Assembly (NCBI RefSeq): GCF_027924405.1
Contig: NZ_AP026978.1
Coordinates: 1,736,001-1,800,000, forward strand
Source: Nocardia sputorum
Lineage (GTDB): Bacteria; Actinomycetota; Actinomycetes; Mycobacteriales; Mycobacteriaceae
Reading direction: 5' to 3'
Length of the DNA: 64,000 nucleotides
The first letter of the stretch is position 1. Each line of letters begins with the position of its first letter. A program made the translations under genes and the position numbers. The notes under the pieces were generated by a model. That model made no database searches, was not told the DNA's origin, and saw only the letters and a list, made by a program, of their open reading frames with translations. Positions 8,871 through 18,129 of the stretch are shown one piece after another.

Positions 8871-9262
8871 TGATCGGTCTCGACGCGAATGTGCTGATCC
8901 GCTACCTCACCCAGGACGACCCGGAGCAGTCCGCCCGTGCCAATCAGGTGATCGACGGGCTCACCGAGAGCAAACCGGGCTACGTCACGATGATCGTGCT
9001 CGCGGAGATCCACTGGGTGCTGCGTCGCGGCTACAAACAGGACCCCGAGGCCGTCACCGACGTGCTGCTCGGACTGCTCGATTCGAGCGAGATCGTGGTC
9101 GAGCGCGCCGACACCGTGCGCCAGGCGTTGCGCCGGGCCGCCGACGGCGCGGACTTCGCCGACGCGCTGATCCAGCAGCTCGGTCAGGAGGCCGGGTGTG
9201 AGCTGACCGTCACCTTCGATCACAACGCAGGTGAGCGGGCCGGGATGCGCCTGCTCGCGTGA
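8870..9262 (+). CDS. vapC: PIN-domain ribonuclease toxin (VapC family)
   Basis: 130 residues from ATG 8870, which overlaps the antitoxin stop by one base; GTG 8867 is an alternative. PIN toxins are Mg-dependent endoribonucleases that cut specific RNAs to arrest growth. The acidic active-site residues are present: D5 in GLDANVLIRYL, E46 in VLAEIHWVL, D95 and D98 in DFADALI, and D117 in TFDHNA. The length is typical. It is translationally coupled to the AbrB-type antitoxin, completing a type II toxin-antitoxin module. Confidence 0.9.
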   Translation: MIGLDANVLIRYLTQDDPEQSARANQVIDGLTESKPGYVTMIVLAEIHWVLRRGYKQDPEAVTDVLLGLLDSSEIVVERADTVRQALRRAADGADFADALIQQLGQEAGCELTVTFDHNAGERAGMRLLA

Positions 9263-9317
9263 ATCCGGCACCCCGACCCACCGCCGCGGTGCCGTGATCC
9301 GTGTAGCGTGATTCGGC

Positions 9318-9881
9318 ATGGAATCTCGGCAGATCACGGTGGGTGACCGGGCGTGGACCGTGCGGATCGACGGGCCGGAATCCCGGCACAGCGTGCTGCT
9401 GCTGCCCGACGCGGGCGACCCGGCGGACGTCTTCGATCAGGTGTGCGCCCGGCTGCACAATTCGGATCTGCGCACCTTCGCGGTGGAGTCGATCGAAGGT
9501 CTCGACCCGGCCGCCGTCACCGCGATCCTCGACGCCCTGGGGCTGCCGTGGGTGAACGTCGCCGGGTGCGGAGCGGGCGCCGTGCTGGCCTGGCAGGCGT
9601 GTGCGCGCGGCTTCGGCCGTTTCCAGAGCCTGGTCGTGGCCGATCGCGGTCACCCGGCCACGCCCGGTGCCGATGGAGCGGTGGCGGACGCGTCGACCGG
9701 CCCGGTGGAGGTGCCGACCACGCTGCTGGTCACCAAGAATCTGCCGCGCTCGGTGGCCGACACCTCCGGGCGGTTCGTCTACGGCGAGTTCCGGGTGGTG
9801 GAGGTCGACGTCACCGATGTGGCCACCGAAGCCGACCACGAGCTGGCCACCGAGATCGTGCTACGCACCAGCCTCTGGTGA
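9318..9881 (+). CDS. Alpha/beta-hydrolase-like protein lacking the nucleophile
   Basis: 187 residues. The strand order and LLLPDAG / VNVAGCGAGAVLAW segments suggest a short alpha/beta-hydrolase fold. At the nucleophile elbow the pattern is G83-C84-G85-A86-G87, so glycine replaces the usual serine. No clear catalytic histidine is visible near the end. At 187 residues it is also shorter than normal hydrolases (about 250-300). It may be a non-catalytic homologue, for example a binding or scaffold protein. Its 3' end overlaps the convergent hydrolase gene by 21 bases. Confidence 0.6.
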   Translation: MESRQITVGDRAWTVRIDGPESRHSVLLLPDAGDPADVFDQVCARLHNSDLRTFAVESIEGLDPAAVTAILDALGLPWVNVAGCGAGAVLAWQACARGFGRFQSLVVADRGHPATPGADGAVADASTGPVEVPTTLLVTKNLPRSVADTSGRFVYGEFRVVEVDVTDVATEADHELATEIVLRTSLW

Positions 9882-10931
9882 GTCGGCGCCCGCCGCGGCC
9901 TGGTAACCGGCCAGCCAGTCGAGCCAGTTGTCGAGTTCGCGAAACGCCTGGGCCAGCGGTTCAGGGCCGGAGAGGAACACGTCGTGCTTGGCGCCGTCGA
10001 TCGGCACCATGTTCGTGCGATCGCCGAGGCAGCCGGACCAGCGCTGGATCTGCTTGACGTCGAGCACCGCGTCGGCCACGTCCACGGCGGGGCCGTACTC
10101 CTTGGCGAACTTGGTCATCCGGGAACGCAGGATCAGCGAGGGGACGCCGATGTCGAGGCCCTGGTGCAGCCGCGCGTGGCCGTTGCGGATCGCCCGCAGC
10201 CAGCCGAGCCGGACCGGGAAGCCGTGCAACGGTTTCCAGTCCAGGTTGTAGTTCCATTCGCCGGACACCGAGTGGTGCAGGCTGTCACCGTAGGTGCTGA
10301 TCTTGCCGCCGGGCAGCTGCACCATCTTGCGGAAACGGCCCACGGCCTTGATGATCGGCGTCCCGATGCTGCGGTAGTACGCCGGACCCTGCAGGTCGAA
10401 CCACGGGCTGTTGAGCACCACGCCGGTGATGCCCGCCGCGGCCGTGCCCTCGGCGCGGTTGAGCCGATCCAGCCACAGCGACACGACCAGACCTCCGGTG
10501 GAGTGGGCGTTGAGCACCACCGCGGCACCGGTCTCGGCCCGCACGATCCGCAGCGCCTCCGCCAGCTCCCGGTCGTAGAAAGCGAGATCCGTCACATAGT
10601 GCGGGGTCTGCCCGTCGCGCAGCGAACGGCCGCATTTGCGCAGGTCGAGCGCATAGAACTGGAACCCGCGCGCGGCGAAGTGCTCGGCGAGGTGCTCCTG
10701 GAAGAAATAGTCGGTGAATCCGTGGACATAGAGCACCGCGCCCGCGGTCTGTTCGACGGCGCCGGAGGGGACGTAGCGCACCAGCGTGGCGACCACCTCG
10801 CCCTCACCGTCGGGATCGGGGCCGAGAGGCAGCGTGCGCTGCTGGTAGTGCGGACCGAGGACGTCGGGGCGCCAGCCTTCGCCATCCGGCGAAGTGCTGA
10901 CCGGTTCGGCAAGCGACTGTTCGTTCGTCAC
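9861..10931 (-). CDS. Alpha/beta hydrolase, serine-lysophospholipase type
   Basis: About 356 residues from a GTG at 10931 (start VTNEQS); a start about 50 bases upstream is possible. It shows an oxyanion region LYVHGFTDYFFQ, the nucleophile in NAHSTGG, and a late histidine in DGAKHDVFLSG, as in the Hydrolase_4/lysophospholipase group. The predicted reaction is hydrolysis of an ester or lipid. In M. tuberculosis a similar hydrolase gene lies next to mqo, and here too it is divergent from mqo, which supports orthology. No signal peptide is seen. Confidence 0.8.
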   Translation of the reverse strand: MTNEQSLAEPVSTSPDGEGWRPDVLGPHYQQRTLPLGPDPDGEGEVVATLVRYVPSGAVEQTAGAVLYVHGFTDYFFQEHLAEHFAARGFQFYALDLRKCGRSLRDGQTPHYVTDLAFYDRELAEALRIVRAETGAAVVLNAHSTGGLVVSLWLDRLNRAEGTAAAGITGVVLNSPWFDLQGPAYYRSIGTPIIKAVGRFRKMVQLPGGKISTYGDSLHHSVSGEWNYNLDWKPLHGFPVRLGWLRAIRNGHARLHQGLDIGVPSLILRSRMTKFAKEYGPAVDVADAVLDVKQIQRWSGCLGDRTNMVPIDGAKHDVFLSGPEPLAQAFRELDNWLDWLAGYQAAAGADSPEAGA

Positions 10932-11215
10932 GCGACCAATGTATTGGACAGTGTCATGCGCCGACAGACCACGGCCGTCCACCCGCCGCCGAAGTGATGA
11001 CGATCTCTGTCACATTCCGCACATTCAGCAGGTTCGCTGCGGGGTGGCGGCGTGGTGAGGTGCACAATTGGGCTTAGGTGAACGGCGGGTAACCTAACTC
11101 CCGCCATGCCGTTCGGGGTCGGCGGACGCCGGAACCGAGCCACAACCACACCGTGCCCAGGCAGGTCCACCCGCCCGGTGGGCCCGCGCAGAAGGACAAG
11201 GAAGTCGATCTACCC

Positions 11216-12745
11216 GTGCCGAACGCTGCCATGACTGAAAAGACCGATGTAGTACTCATCGGTGCCGGCATCATGAGTGCCACTCTCGGCGCGCTGCTGC
11301 GGCAGCTGCAGCCGGAGTGGTCGATCTCCCTGTTCGAGCGGCTCGACGCCGCGGCCGCGGAGAGCAGCGATCCGTGGAACAACGCGGGCACCGGGCACTC
11401 CGCGCTCTGCGAGCTGAACTACAGCCCGCAGCTACCGGACGGCTCGGTGGACATCACCAAGGCCGTCGACATCAACGAGCGGTTCCAGGTCTCCCGTCAG
11501 TTCTGGTCCTACGGCGTGGAGAACGGCATCCTCCGCGATCCGTCCGCCTTCATCAACCCGATTCCGCACGTCAGCTTCGTGCACGGCGCCGACAACGTGG
11601 AGTACCTGCGCAAGCGGTACGAAGCGCTGGCGCCGCACCCGCTGTTCGAGGGCATGCAGTTCATCGACAGCCCCGACGAGTTCACCCGGCGGTTGCCGCT
11701 GATGGCGCGCGGGCGGGACTTCGCCGACCCGATCGCGCTGAACTGGACCGACGGCGGCACCGACATCGATTTCGGCTCCCTCACCCAGGAGCTGCTGGCC
11801 TACCTCGGCGCCTCCGGCGCGGACCTGGCCTTCGGGCACGAGGTGCGCGATCTGTCCAAGCAGTCCGACGGCTCCTGGCTGGTCACCGTGCGCAACGTAC
11901 GCACCCGCGAGACGCGCAGGCTGATCAGCAAGTTCGTCTTCGTCGGCGCGGGCGGCGGCGCGCTGCCGCTGCTGCAGAAGGCCGGTATCAAGGAGGCGAA
12001 GGGATTCGGCGGGTTCCCGGTCAGCGGACAGTTCTTCCGCTGCGTCAACCCGGCGCTGATCCAGCAGCACGAGGCCAAGGTGTACGGCAAGGCCGCGGTC
12101 GGCGCCCCGCCGATGTCGGTTCCGCACCTGGACACCCGCGTGATCAAGGGCAAGCCGGGCCTGCTGTTCGGCCCGTACGCGGGCTGGACGCCGAAGTTCC
12201 TCAAGGACGGCAAGAACACCGACCTGTTCAAGTCGGTACGGCCGAACAACATCTTCTCGCTGCTCGGCGTCGGGGTCACCGAACTCGGTCTGACCAAGTA
12301 CCTGGTCAGCGAGCTGCTGAAGTCCGAGGCGGGCAAGGTGGTCACGCTGTCGGAGTTCATTCCGCGCGCCGAGGCCAGGGATTGGGAGCTGATCACCGCG
12401 GGTCAGCGCGTGCAGGTCATCCGGCGCAAGGGCGTGGGCGGCGTGCTCGAGTTCGGCACGGCCGTGATCGCCGCCCAGGACGGCACGATCGCCGGTCTGC
12501 TCGGCGCCTCCCCGGGCGCGTCCACCTGTGTCACCGCCATGCTGGATGTTCTCCAGCGGTGCTTCCCGCAGGAGTACGCGGAGTGGACGCCGAAGCTCAA
12601 GGAGATGGTGCCCTCGCTGGGCGTGAAGCTCTCCGAAGACCCGGCGCTGTTCCACGAAGTGTGGGATTGGACCTCCAAGGCGCTGAACCTCGTCGACGGC
12701 GGCGACAACACGCCGAAACACGCCGGGGTCGCGGCGAACGCCTAG
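11216..12745 (+). CDS. mqo: Malate:quinone oxidoreductase
   Basis: 509 residues from GTG 11216, chosen because AAGGAAG precedes it; ATG 11231 is the alternative. Mqo is a peripheral membrane FAD enzyme that oxidises malate to oxaloacetate and passes electrons to the quinone pool. The dinucleotide-binding motif [14 protein letters not shown] lies at the N-terminus. The family signature [20 protein letters not shown] and the conserved [28 protein letters not shown] follow. The length agrees with mycobacterial Mqo (about 490). It is followed at 19 bases by the GNAT gene, the same order as in M. tuberculosis. Confidence 0.95.
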   Translation: MPNAAMTEKTDVVLIGAGIMSATLGALLRQLQPEWSISLFERLDAAAAESSDPWNNAGTGHSALCELNYSPQLPDGSVDITKAVDINERFQVSRQFWSYGVENGILRDPSAFINPIPHVSFVHGADNVEYLRKRYEALAPHPLFEGMQFIDSPDEFTRRLPLMARGRDFADPIALNWTDGGTDIDFGSLTQELLAYLGASGADLAFGHEVRDLSKQSDGSWLVTVRNVRTRETRRLISKFVFVGAGGGALPLLQKAGIKEAKGFGGFPVSGQFFRCVNPALIQQHEAKVYGKAAVGAPPMSVPHLDTRVIKGKPGLLFGPYAGWTPKFLKDGKNTDLFKSVRPNNIFSLLGVGVTELGLTKYLVSELLKSEAGKVVTLSEFIPRAEARDWELITAGQRVQVIRRKGVGGVLEFGTAVIAAQDGTIAGLLGASPGASTCVTAMLDVLQRCFPQEYAEWTPKLKEMVPSLGVKLSEDPALFHEVWDWTSKALNLVDGGDNTPKHAGVAANA

Positions 12746-12764
12746 GTTGTGATAGCAAGGCGCG

Positions 12765-13214
12765 ATGATGTCAACGGTTGTTCTCAAACGTTCATGGGCG
12801 CAGGATCTCGATACCGCGACGCTCTACCAGCTGTTGAAACTTCGCGTCGGAGTCTTCGTCGTCGAGCAGAAGTGCGCGTACCCCGAACTGGACGGGAAGG
12901 ACCTGCTTCCCGAGACGCGGCACTTCTGGCTCGATGACGAGGGCGAGGTCATCGCCACGCTTCGGCTGTGCGAGGAGCACCACGACGGCGTGAAGAGTTT
13001 CCGCATCGGCAGGCTCTGTACCTCGGCGCCCGCCCGCGGGCACGGCTACACCACGCGACTGCTGCAGGCGGCGCTGGCCGAGGTCGGCTCGGCGACGGTG
13101 CGGTTGAGCGCCCAGAGCTACCTGATCGACCTGTACACCAAGCACGGCTTCAAGGTCGACGGCGAGGAATTCGACGAGGACGGCATCGCGCACGTGCCGA
13201 TGCGCAGGGGTTGA
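12765..13214 (+). CDS. GNAT-family N-acetyltransferase (ElaA-like)
   Basis: 149 residues from ATG 12765 (ATG 12768 also possible). The GNAT fold is seen in LYQLLKLRVGVFVVEQKCAYPELDGKD, typical of ElaA-like acetyltransferases. The acetyl-CoA loop is RLCTSAPARGHGYTTRLLQ, and the C-terminal LYTKHGFKVDGEEFDEDGIAHVPM contains the characteristic Y-x-x-x-G-F. The substrate is unknown. It sits between mqo and the chelatase gene as in mycobacteria and is probably cotranscribed with mqo. A strong hairpin follows directly after its stop codon. Confidence 0.85.
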   Translation: MMSTVVLKRSWAQDLDTATLYQLLKLRVGVFVVEQKCAYPELDGKDLLPETRHFWLDDEGEVIATLRLCEEHHDGVKSFRIGRLCTSAPARGHGYTTRLLQAALAEVGSATVRLSAQSYLIDLYTKHGFKVDGEEFDEDGIAHVPMRRG

Positions 13215-13290
13215 TTCCCAGCGCCTGCGGCGCTGGGAACGGTGGACGCTCGGTCTCGCTTCGCTCGAAAGAGGTGAGCGAGGTGAGCCG
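13215..13290 (-). repeat. Dispersed intergenic repeat, copy A (with hairpin end)
   Basis: Starts right after the GNAT stop with an 11-bp perfect hairpin, TTCCCAGCGCC (13215-13225), loop TGC, GGCGCTGGGAA (13229-13239). A block from about 13246 to 13290 follows; on the minus strand it contains TTTCGAGCGAAGCGAGACC and CGGCTCACCTCG. The same blocks in the same order recur at 27205-27321 on the other strand. The hairpin may also terminate the mqo-GNAT transcript. Confidence 0.6.
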
Positions 13291-13442
13291 AGCGCGTTGG
13301 GTCCGTAAACGCACCGCTTCGAACGGTGCGATGAGTGGGACCGGCGCAACCCCGACCGCTGTGCCGGTTCAGGTGAGTGCGCATCGGTTCTGAATCGAAG
13401 GGCACTGTCGGGCCGACGCGGCCGCGCGCTTAGAGTTGGGGC

Positions 13443-15446
13443 GTGTCCGTGTCCCATGCCGAAACCGTGCCGACGTCCGACCAGCACAGCCGAACGCTTT
13501 CCGGTTCGGATGGTGAGGCGGGATTCCCCTTCTCGGCGGTGGTCGGGCAGGAACGGCTGCAACTGGCGCTGATCCTCTGCGCGGTGCATCCCGGCATCGG
13601 CGGCGTGCTGGTGCGCGGTGAGAAGGGCACCGCGAAGTCGACCGTGGTGCGCGCGCTGGCGCAACTGCTGCCGCCGGTGGTGGACGAGACCGGCGCGCGG
13701 CCCGCCCGCTTGGTGGAGCTGCCGGTGGGCGCCACCGAGGACCGCGTCGTCGGCTCGCTGGACTTGGAGCGCGTGCTGCGGGACGGGGAGCAGGCGTTCC
13801 GCCCCGGCTTGCTGGCCGCCGCCCATCACGGCGTGCTGTACGTCGACGAGGTCAACCTGTTGCACGACCATCTGGTGGACGTGCTGCTGGACGCCGCGGC
13901 GATGGGGCGGGTGCACATCGAGCGCGATGGTGTGTCGCACTCGCACCCGGCGCGTTTCGTGCTGGTGGGCACGATGAATCCGGAAGAGGGCGAACTCCGT
14001 CCGCAGCTGCTGGACCGGTTCGGGCTGACCGTGGACGTGGCGGCCTCCCGGGACGTGGACGTCCGCATGGCGGTGGTGCGCCGCAGGCTGGACTACGAGG
14101 CCGACCCGGCCGGGTTCGCCGCGCGGTACGCCGCGGCGGACCACGAGGTGGCCGAGAAGATCCTCGCCGCCCGCGATCGGCTGGGCCGGGTGACGCTCGA
14201 CGACGTGGAATTGCGCCGGATCGCCGCGCTGTGCGCCTCGTTCGACGTCGACGGGATGCGCGCGGACCTGGTCGTGGCGCGCACCGCGACCGCCCATGCC
14301 GCCTGGCGCGGCGGCGACGCGGTGACCGAGGCCGACGTGCGGGTGGCCGCCGAGCTGGCGCTGCCGCACCGGCGCAGGCGCGATCCGTTCGACGAGCCCG
14401 GCATCAGCGAACAACAGCTCGACGACGCCATGCGCGACGCCGCCGACCAGGCGCGACGCGAGGAGGAGGCATCCACGCCGAGCGATGCCTCCGAGCCGGA
14501 CGGTACGCCAGCGGACGTGGACAATGCTTCCGGCGACGACCCGGACGGCCCCGACGACCCGTCGCCGCCCGACGGTCCGGGCGGCGGGCACGCACCGGAA
14601 GGACGCAGTGGCGCATCGGTTTCCGCCGGTGCGCGGACACCGCGCTGGGAAGTGCCCGGCGTCGGCGAAGGCGCTCCGGGACGCCGCTCTCGCGCGGAAT
14701 CCCGGCACGGTCGCGTGGTGCGTTCCAGCACCGACACCTCCTCGGGCCTGCACCTGCTCGGCACAGTTTTCGCGGCCGCGCCGCATCAGCGTTCCCGCGG
14801 ACGCGGCGACGGGCCGTTGCTGCTGTCCGCCGACGATCTCCGTGGCGCGTATCGCGAAGGGCGCGAGGGCAATTTGGTCGTCTTCGTCGTCGACGCGTCC
14901 GGCTCGATGGCTGCCCGCGACCGGTTGTCCGCCGTCACCGGAGCGGTGGTCACGCTGCTGCGCGACGCCTATCAGCGCCGCGACAAGGTCGCCGTGGTCA
15001 CCGTGCGCGGCGCGGAAGCCGAACTCGTGCTGCCGCCCACCTCGTCGGTCGACATCGCGGTGCGCCGGTTGTCCGGGATGCGCACGGGCGGGAAGACGCC
15101 GCTGGCCGCGGGCCTGCTGAAGGCGCGTGAGCTCGTGCTGCGGGAACGCGTGCGCGATCCGCGCCGCAGGCCGATGCTGGTGCTGCTCACCGACGGTCGC
15201 GCCACCGGCGGCGTCGACCCGGTGCCCCGCGCCCGCGCCGCGGCCCGTCTGCTCGCCGGAGACGCCGTCACCTCGATCGTGGTCGACTGCGAACGCGGCA
15301 TGATCCGGCTCGGGCTCGCCGCGGATCTGGCCCGCGACCTGCGCGGGGGATACCTGCGCTTGGCCGAGTTGACCGGCGATTCGGTGGCCGGCGTCGTTCG
15401 CGCGAGTTCCGCAGGTCCGCGCGGCACGTCGGTGCGGGCGGCGTGA
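13443..15446 (+). CDS. Mg/Co-chelatase-like AAA+ ATPase fused to VWA domain
   Basis: 667 residues from GTG 13443. The N-terminal AAA+ half is BchI/ChlI-like: Walker [10 protein letters not shown] at 59-67, Walker B in [11 protein letters not shown], and [20 protein letters not shown] low-complexity acidic linker spans roughly 340-400. The C-terminal half is a BchD-like von Willebrand A domain with MIDAS motif DASGS at 484-488 and [13 protein letters not shown]. tuberculosis has a similar fused protein next to cobO. The pathway context suggests help in inserting cobalt into the corrin ring together with CobN, which is not in this window. That role is inference. Confidence 0.88.
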   Translation: MSVSHAETVPTSDQHSRTLSGSDGEAGFPFSAVVGQERLQLALILCAVHPGIGGVLVRGEKGTAKSTVVRALAQLLPPVVDETGARPARLVELPVGATEDRVVGSLDLERVLRDGEQAFRPGLLAAAHHGVLYVDEVNLLHDHLVDVLLDAAAMGRVHIERDGVSHSHPARFVLVGTMNPEEGELRPQLLDRFGLTVDVAASRDVDVRMAVVRRRLDYEADPAGFAARYAAADHEVAEKILAARDRLGRVTLDDVELRRIAALCASFDVDGMRADLVVARTATAHAAWRGGDAVTEADVRVAAELALPHRRRRDPFDEPGISEQQLDDAMRDAADQARREEEASTPSDASEPDGTPADVDNASGDDPDGPDDPSPPDGPGGGHAPEGRSGASVSAGARTPRWEVPGVGEGAPGRRSRAESRHGRVVRSSTDTSSGLHLLGTVFAAAPHQRSRGRGDGPLLLSADDLRGAYREGREGNLVVFVVDASGSMAARDRLSAVTGAVVTLLRDAYQRRDKVAVVTVRGAEAELVLPPTSSVDIAVRRLSGMRTGGKTPLAAGLLKARELVLRERVRDPRRRPMLVLLTDGRATGGVDPVPRARAAARLLAGDAVTSIVVDCERGMIRLGLAADLARDLRGGYLRLAELTGDSVAGVVRASSAGPRGTSVRAA

Positions 15447-15470
15447 CCTTCCAGGGGTTAAGGAGATTCG

Positions 15471-16085
15471 ATGCCCAAGGGTGTTCCGGAAACTGTTCCC
15501 GACGACGGGCTGACCACGCGGCAGCGGCGCAATCAGCCGGTGCTCGCGGTGCACACCGGGCCGGGCAAGGGTAAGTCGACGGCCGCGTTCGGGATGGCGC
15601 TGCGGGCCTGGAACCAAGGTTTCGACGTGGCGGTCTTCCAATTCGTGAAGAGCGCCAAGTGGAAGGTCGGGGAGGAAGCCGCCTTCCGCGCCCTCGGCGC
15701 GCTGCACGAGCAGACCGGCGCGGGCGGCCCGGTCGAATGGCACAAGATGGGCGAGGGCTGGTCGTGGACCCGTAAGCAGGGCACCGAGCAGGACCACGCC
15801 GCGGCCGCGCTGGCCGGCTGGCAGGAGATCGCCCGCCGCCTGCGGGGCGAACAGCACCGCTTCTACGTCCTCGACGAATTCACCTACCCCCTCAAATGGG
15901 GCTGGGTGGACGTCGCGGAAGTCGTCGACACCCTCCGTGACCGCCCCGGCAACCAACACGTCGTCATCACCGGCCGCGACGCGCCGCCGGAACTCCTGGA
16001 CGCCGCCGACCTCGTCACCGAAATGACGAAACTCAAACACCCCATGGACGCGGGCCGCAAAGGCCAACGAGGCATCGAATGGTGA
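15471..16085 (+). CDS. cobO: Cob(I)yrinic acid a,c-diamide adenosyltransferase
   Basis: 204 residues from ATG 15471, preceded by AAGGAG. CobO transfers the 5'-deoxyadenosyl group from ATP to the reduced cobalt of corrinoids. Its hallmarks are the P-loop HTGPGKGKST at 28-37, VFQFVKSAKWKVGEE, and the LDEFTYPLKWGWVD and VVITGRDAPPELLDAADLVTEM segments. The final MKHP-type tail (TKLKHPMDAGRKGQRGIEW) is typical. Length is normal. It lies 24 bases after the chelatase gene and upstream of cobB, as in M. tuberculosis. Confidence 0.95.
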   Translation: MPKGVPETVPDDGLTTRQRRNQPVLAVHTGPGKGKSTAAFGMALRAWNQGFDVAVFQFVKSAKWKVGEEAAFRALGALHEQTGAGGPVEWHKMGEGWSWTRKQGTEQDHAAAALAGWQEIARRLRGEQHRFYVLDEFTYPLKWGWVDVAEVVDTLRDRPGNQHVVITGRDAPPELLDAADLVTEMTKLKHPMDAGRKGQRGIEW

Positions 16086-16091
16086 TTCCCG

Positions 16092-16148
16092 CGAGTGGCA
16101 CATCGTTGCGGCGAATCGCGAGAGGCCCGCACGATGGTGTGCCACTCG
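16092..16148. promoter_or_regulatory. Long inverted repeat between cobO and cobB
   Basis: Perfect 11-bp arms CGAGTGGCACA (16092-16102) and TGTGCCACTCG (16138-16148), with a second pairing ATCGT/ACGAT just inside. It lies entirely in the 79-base gap between cobO and cobB. It could be an attenuator-like RNA stem or an mRNA processing site that uncouples cobB from cobO. It does not resemble a cobalamin riboswitch. Confidence 0.5.
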
Positions 16149-16164
16149 TGCGGCGGTCGCGGGG

Positions 16165-17733
16165 ATGAGGGCCGTGGTGGTGGCGGCGCCGGCGTCGGGG
16201 AGTGGGAAGACGACGGTGGCCACGGGGCTGGTGGGGGCGTTGCGGCGGGTGGGGCATCGAGTGGCGCCGTTCAAGGTTGGGCCGGATTACATCGATCCGG
16301 GGTATCACGGGCTGGCAGCGGGGCGGCCGGGGAGAAATCTGGATCCGGTGCTGGTGGGGACGCAGCGGGTGGTGCCGTTGTTCCGGCACGGTGCGCGGGG
16401 GTGCGACCTCGCTGTGGTCGAGGGCGTGATGGGGCTGTTCGACGGCCGGATCGATGAGAACCACTCCGGTCCGGTGGCGGAGGGGTCGACGGCGCAGGTG
16501 GCGGCCCTGTTGGGGGCGCCGGTGGTGCTGGTGGTGGACGCGCGGGGGCACAGCCAGAGCCTTGCGGCGCTGCTGCACGGATTCGCCACCTTCGACAGCG
16601 GCGTCCGGCTCGGGGGTGTGATCCTGAACCGGGTGGGCAGCGAACGGCACGATCAGGTGCTGCGCGCCGCCTGCGATCGTGTCGGCCTGCCCGTGCTCGG
16701 ATCGTTGCCGCGGATGGCGGACCTCGAGGTGCCGTCCCGGCATCTCGGCCTGATCCCCGCCGTGGAACACGGTGCGGCCGCGACGGCCGCGGTGGCGGCG
16801 ATGACCGATCTCGTCGCCGCGCACGTGGACTTGCACGCGGTCGCCGCACTCGCGCGCTCGTCGGTCACCGGACCGGCGTGGGATCCGGCCGCCGCCGTGC
16901 GTGGTCTCGAAGGAACCGGAGGGGTATCCACCGCGGCGTCCGTCCCGATGGCGTCGGCATCTCCGGATGACGCCGTTCACCAGGAGACATCGACGTTGCT
17001 AGGGGGAGCCGGTGACGATGAGGCGTCGACGTTCGTCGGCGGGGGTGGGGACTCCCGCGTCTCCATCGAGCGCGCCGCCGACAGCGCGCTCACCGCGGAT
17101 CGGGAGGGGCCGCTGATCGCCGTCGCCGGTGGCCCGGCGTTCACGTTCGGCTATGCCGAGCATCGTGAGCTGTTGGTGGCCGCGGGGGCACAGGTGGTGG
17201 TGTTCGATCCGCTGCACGACGAATTGCCGACCGGGACTGCGGGATTGGTGCTGCCGGGTGGTTTCCCCGAAGAACACGCCGCGGAGCTGGCCGCCAATTC
17301 CGGCCTGTTGCGGGCAGTGGCCGCAGCCGCGCGGCACGGGATGCCGGTGCACGCCGAATGCGCCGGGCTGTTGTATCTGACCCGTTCGCTGGACGGGCAT
17401 CCGATGGCCGGGGTGGTGGAGGCCGACGCCGCGTTCGGACCGCGCCTGACCCTCGGATACCGGGACGCTGTCGCGCTGGCCGACTCGCCGTTGTGGCGGG
17501 CCGGGGAGCGGGTCCGTGGCCACGAATTCCACCGCACGTGCCTGGTGTCCGCGCCGCCACGAAGTCCGGCGTGGGGCTGGCTCGGCAGCGCGGGAGAGCG
17601 CGTGCGTGAGGGCGCGCTGAACGGCAACGTGCACGCCTCGTACCTGCACACCCACCCGGCGGGGAATCCCGAGGCGGTGCTGCGATTCGTCACGGCGGCA
17701 GCGCGGTTCGCGAGCTCTCGTGCCCCCAGCTGA
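16165..17733 (+). CDS. cobB: Cobyrinic acid a,c-diamide synthase CobB
   Basis: 522 residues from ATG 16165. CobB performs ATP- and glutamine-dependent amidation of the a and c side chains of (hydrogeno)cobyrinic acid. The N-terminal ATPase has P-loop APASGSGKTT at 8-17, FKVGPDYIDPGYH and VEGVMGLFDG. The C-terminal glutaminase domain has nucleophile C399 in HAECAGLLYL and a late H-A-S-Y-x-H-T-H motif. Between the domains lies an unusual insertion of roughly 60 residues, rich in Gly, Ser, Thr and Asp (about 250-310), which makes the protein longer than the usual roughly 450. The last bases overlap the next gene. Confidence 0.95.
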   Translation: MRAVVVAAPASGSGKTTVATGLVGALRRVGHRVAPFKVGPDYIDPGYHGLAAGRPGRNLDPVLVGTQRVVPLFRHGARGCDLAVVEGVMGLFDGRIDENHSGPVAEGSTAQVAALLGAPVVLVVDARGHSQSLAALLHGFATFDSGVRLGGVILNRVGSERHDQVLRAACDRVGLPVLGSLPRMADLEVPSRHLGLIPAVEHGAAATAAVAAMTDLVAAHVDLHAVAALARSSVTGPAWDPAAAVRGLEGTGGVSTAASVPMASASPDDAVHQETSTLLGGAGDDEASTFVGGGGDSRVSIERAADSALTADREGPLIAVAGGPAFTFGYAEHRELLVAAGAQVVVFDPLHDELPTGTAGLVLPGGFPEEHAAELAANSGLLRAVAAAARHGMPVHAECAGLLYLTRSLDGHPMAGVVEADAAFGPRLTLGYRDAVALADSPLWRAGERVRGHEFHRTCLVSAPPRSPAWGWLGSAGERVREGALNGNVHASYLHTHPAGNPEAVLRFVTAAARFASSRAPS

Positions 17734-18088
17734 GGTCGTCGTCGGCATCGGCCTGCGACGGGGCACTTCGGCCGACACGATCCGCGCCGCACTGCGCGAG
17801 GGCGTCGCAGATCACCGAATCGCGGGCCTGGCCACCATCGCGCGGCGCCGGGCCGAACCCGGACTGCTCGCTGTCGCCGCGGACCTTCAGGTCCCGCTGC
17901 GGTCTTTCTCCGCCGAGGAACTGTCGGTCGTCGCGGTGCCCAACCCCGGAGACCGGACCCGAACGGCCGTCGGCACGGCGAGCGTCGCGGAGGCCGCGGC
18001 GCTGCTTGCCACCGGAGGCGGGCCGCTGGTGCTGCCCAAGCGCGTCGTGCACGGCGTGGTGCTCGCGGCCGCGCTGTACCGGCGGTAG
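17720..18088 (+). CDS. CobE/CbiG C-terminal-like cobalamin biosynthesis protein
   Basis: 122 residues from GTG 17720, overlapping the end of cobB by 14 bases, so translation is probably coupled. The sequence fits the small CobE/CbiG_C fold: VVVGIGLRRGTSADTIRAAL at the start, GLATIARRRAEPGLLAVAADLQVPL, and a glycine-rich end GTASVAEAAALLATGGG with PKRVVHGVVLAAAL. CobE is required in the aerobic cobalamin pathway, though its exact biochemical role is poorly known. Operon position with cobB supports the call. Confidence 0.75.
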   Translation: MPPAEVVVGIGLRRGTSADTIRAALREGVADHRIAGLATIARRRAEPGLLAVAADLQVPLRSFSAEELSVVAVPNPGDRTRTAVGTASVAEAAALLATGGGPLVLPKRVVHGVVLAAALYRR

Positions 18089-18129
18089 CGCCGGGGCGTA
18101 CGAGGCGCGCCGCGGTACGGGCGGCTGCC

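Noticed and set aside
11074..11097. Iron-box-like TTAGGT...ACCTAA before mqo
   Set aside because: The arms resemble an IdeR/DtxR site but the spacing is 24 bases end to end rather than 19, and the centre does not match.
12792..16274. Very long antisense open frame (1160 codons) across the chelatase and cobO genes
   Set aside because: It is a composition shadow in GC-rich coding DNA; the product lacks motifs, while the plus-strand genes have conserved families with catalytic residues.
13443..18088. Cobalamin riboswitch in the cobalamin block
   Set aside because: I saw no B12-box-like sequence in the short gaps; only simple inverted repeats are present.
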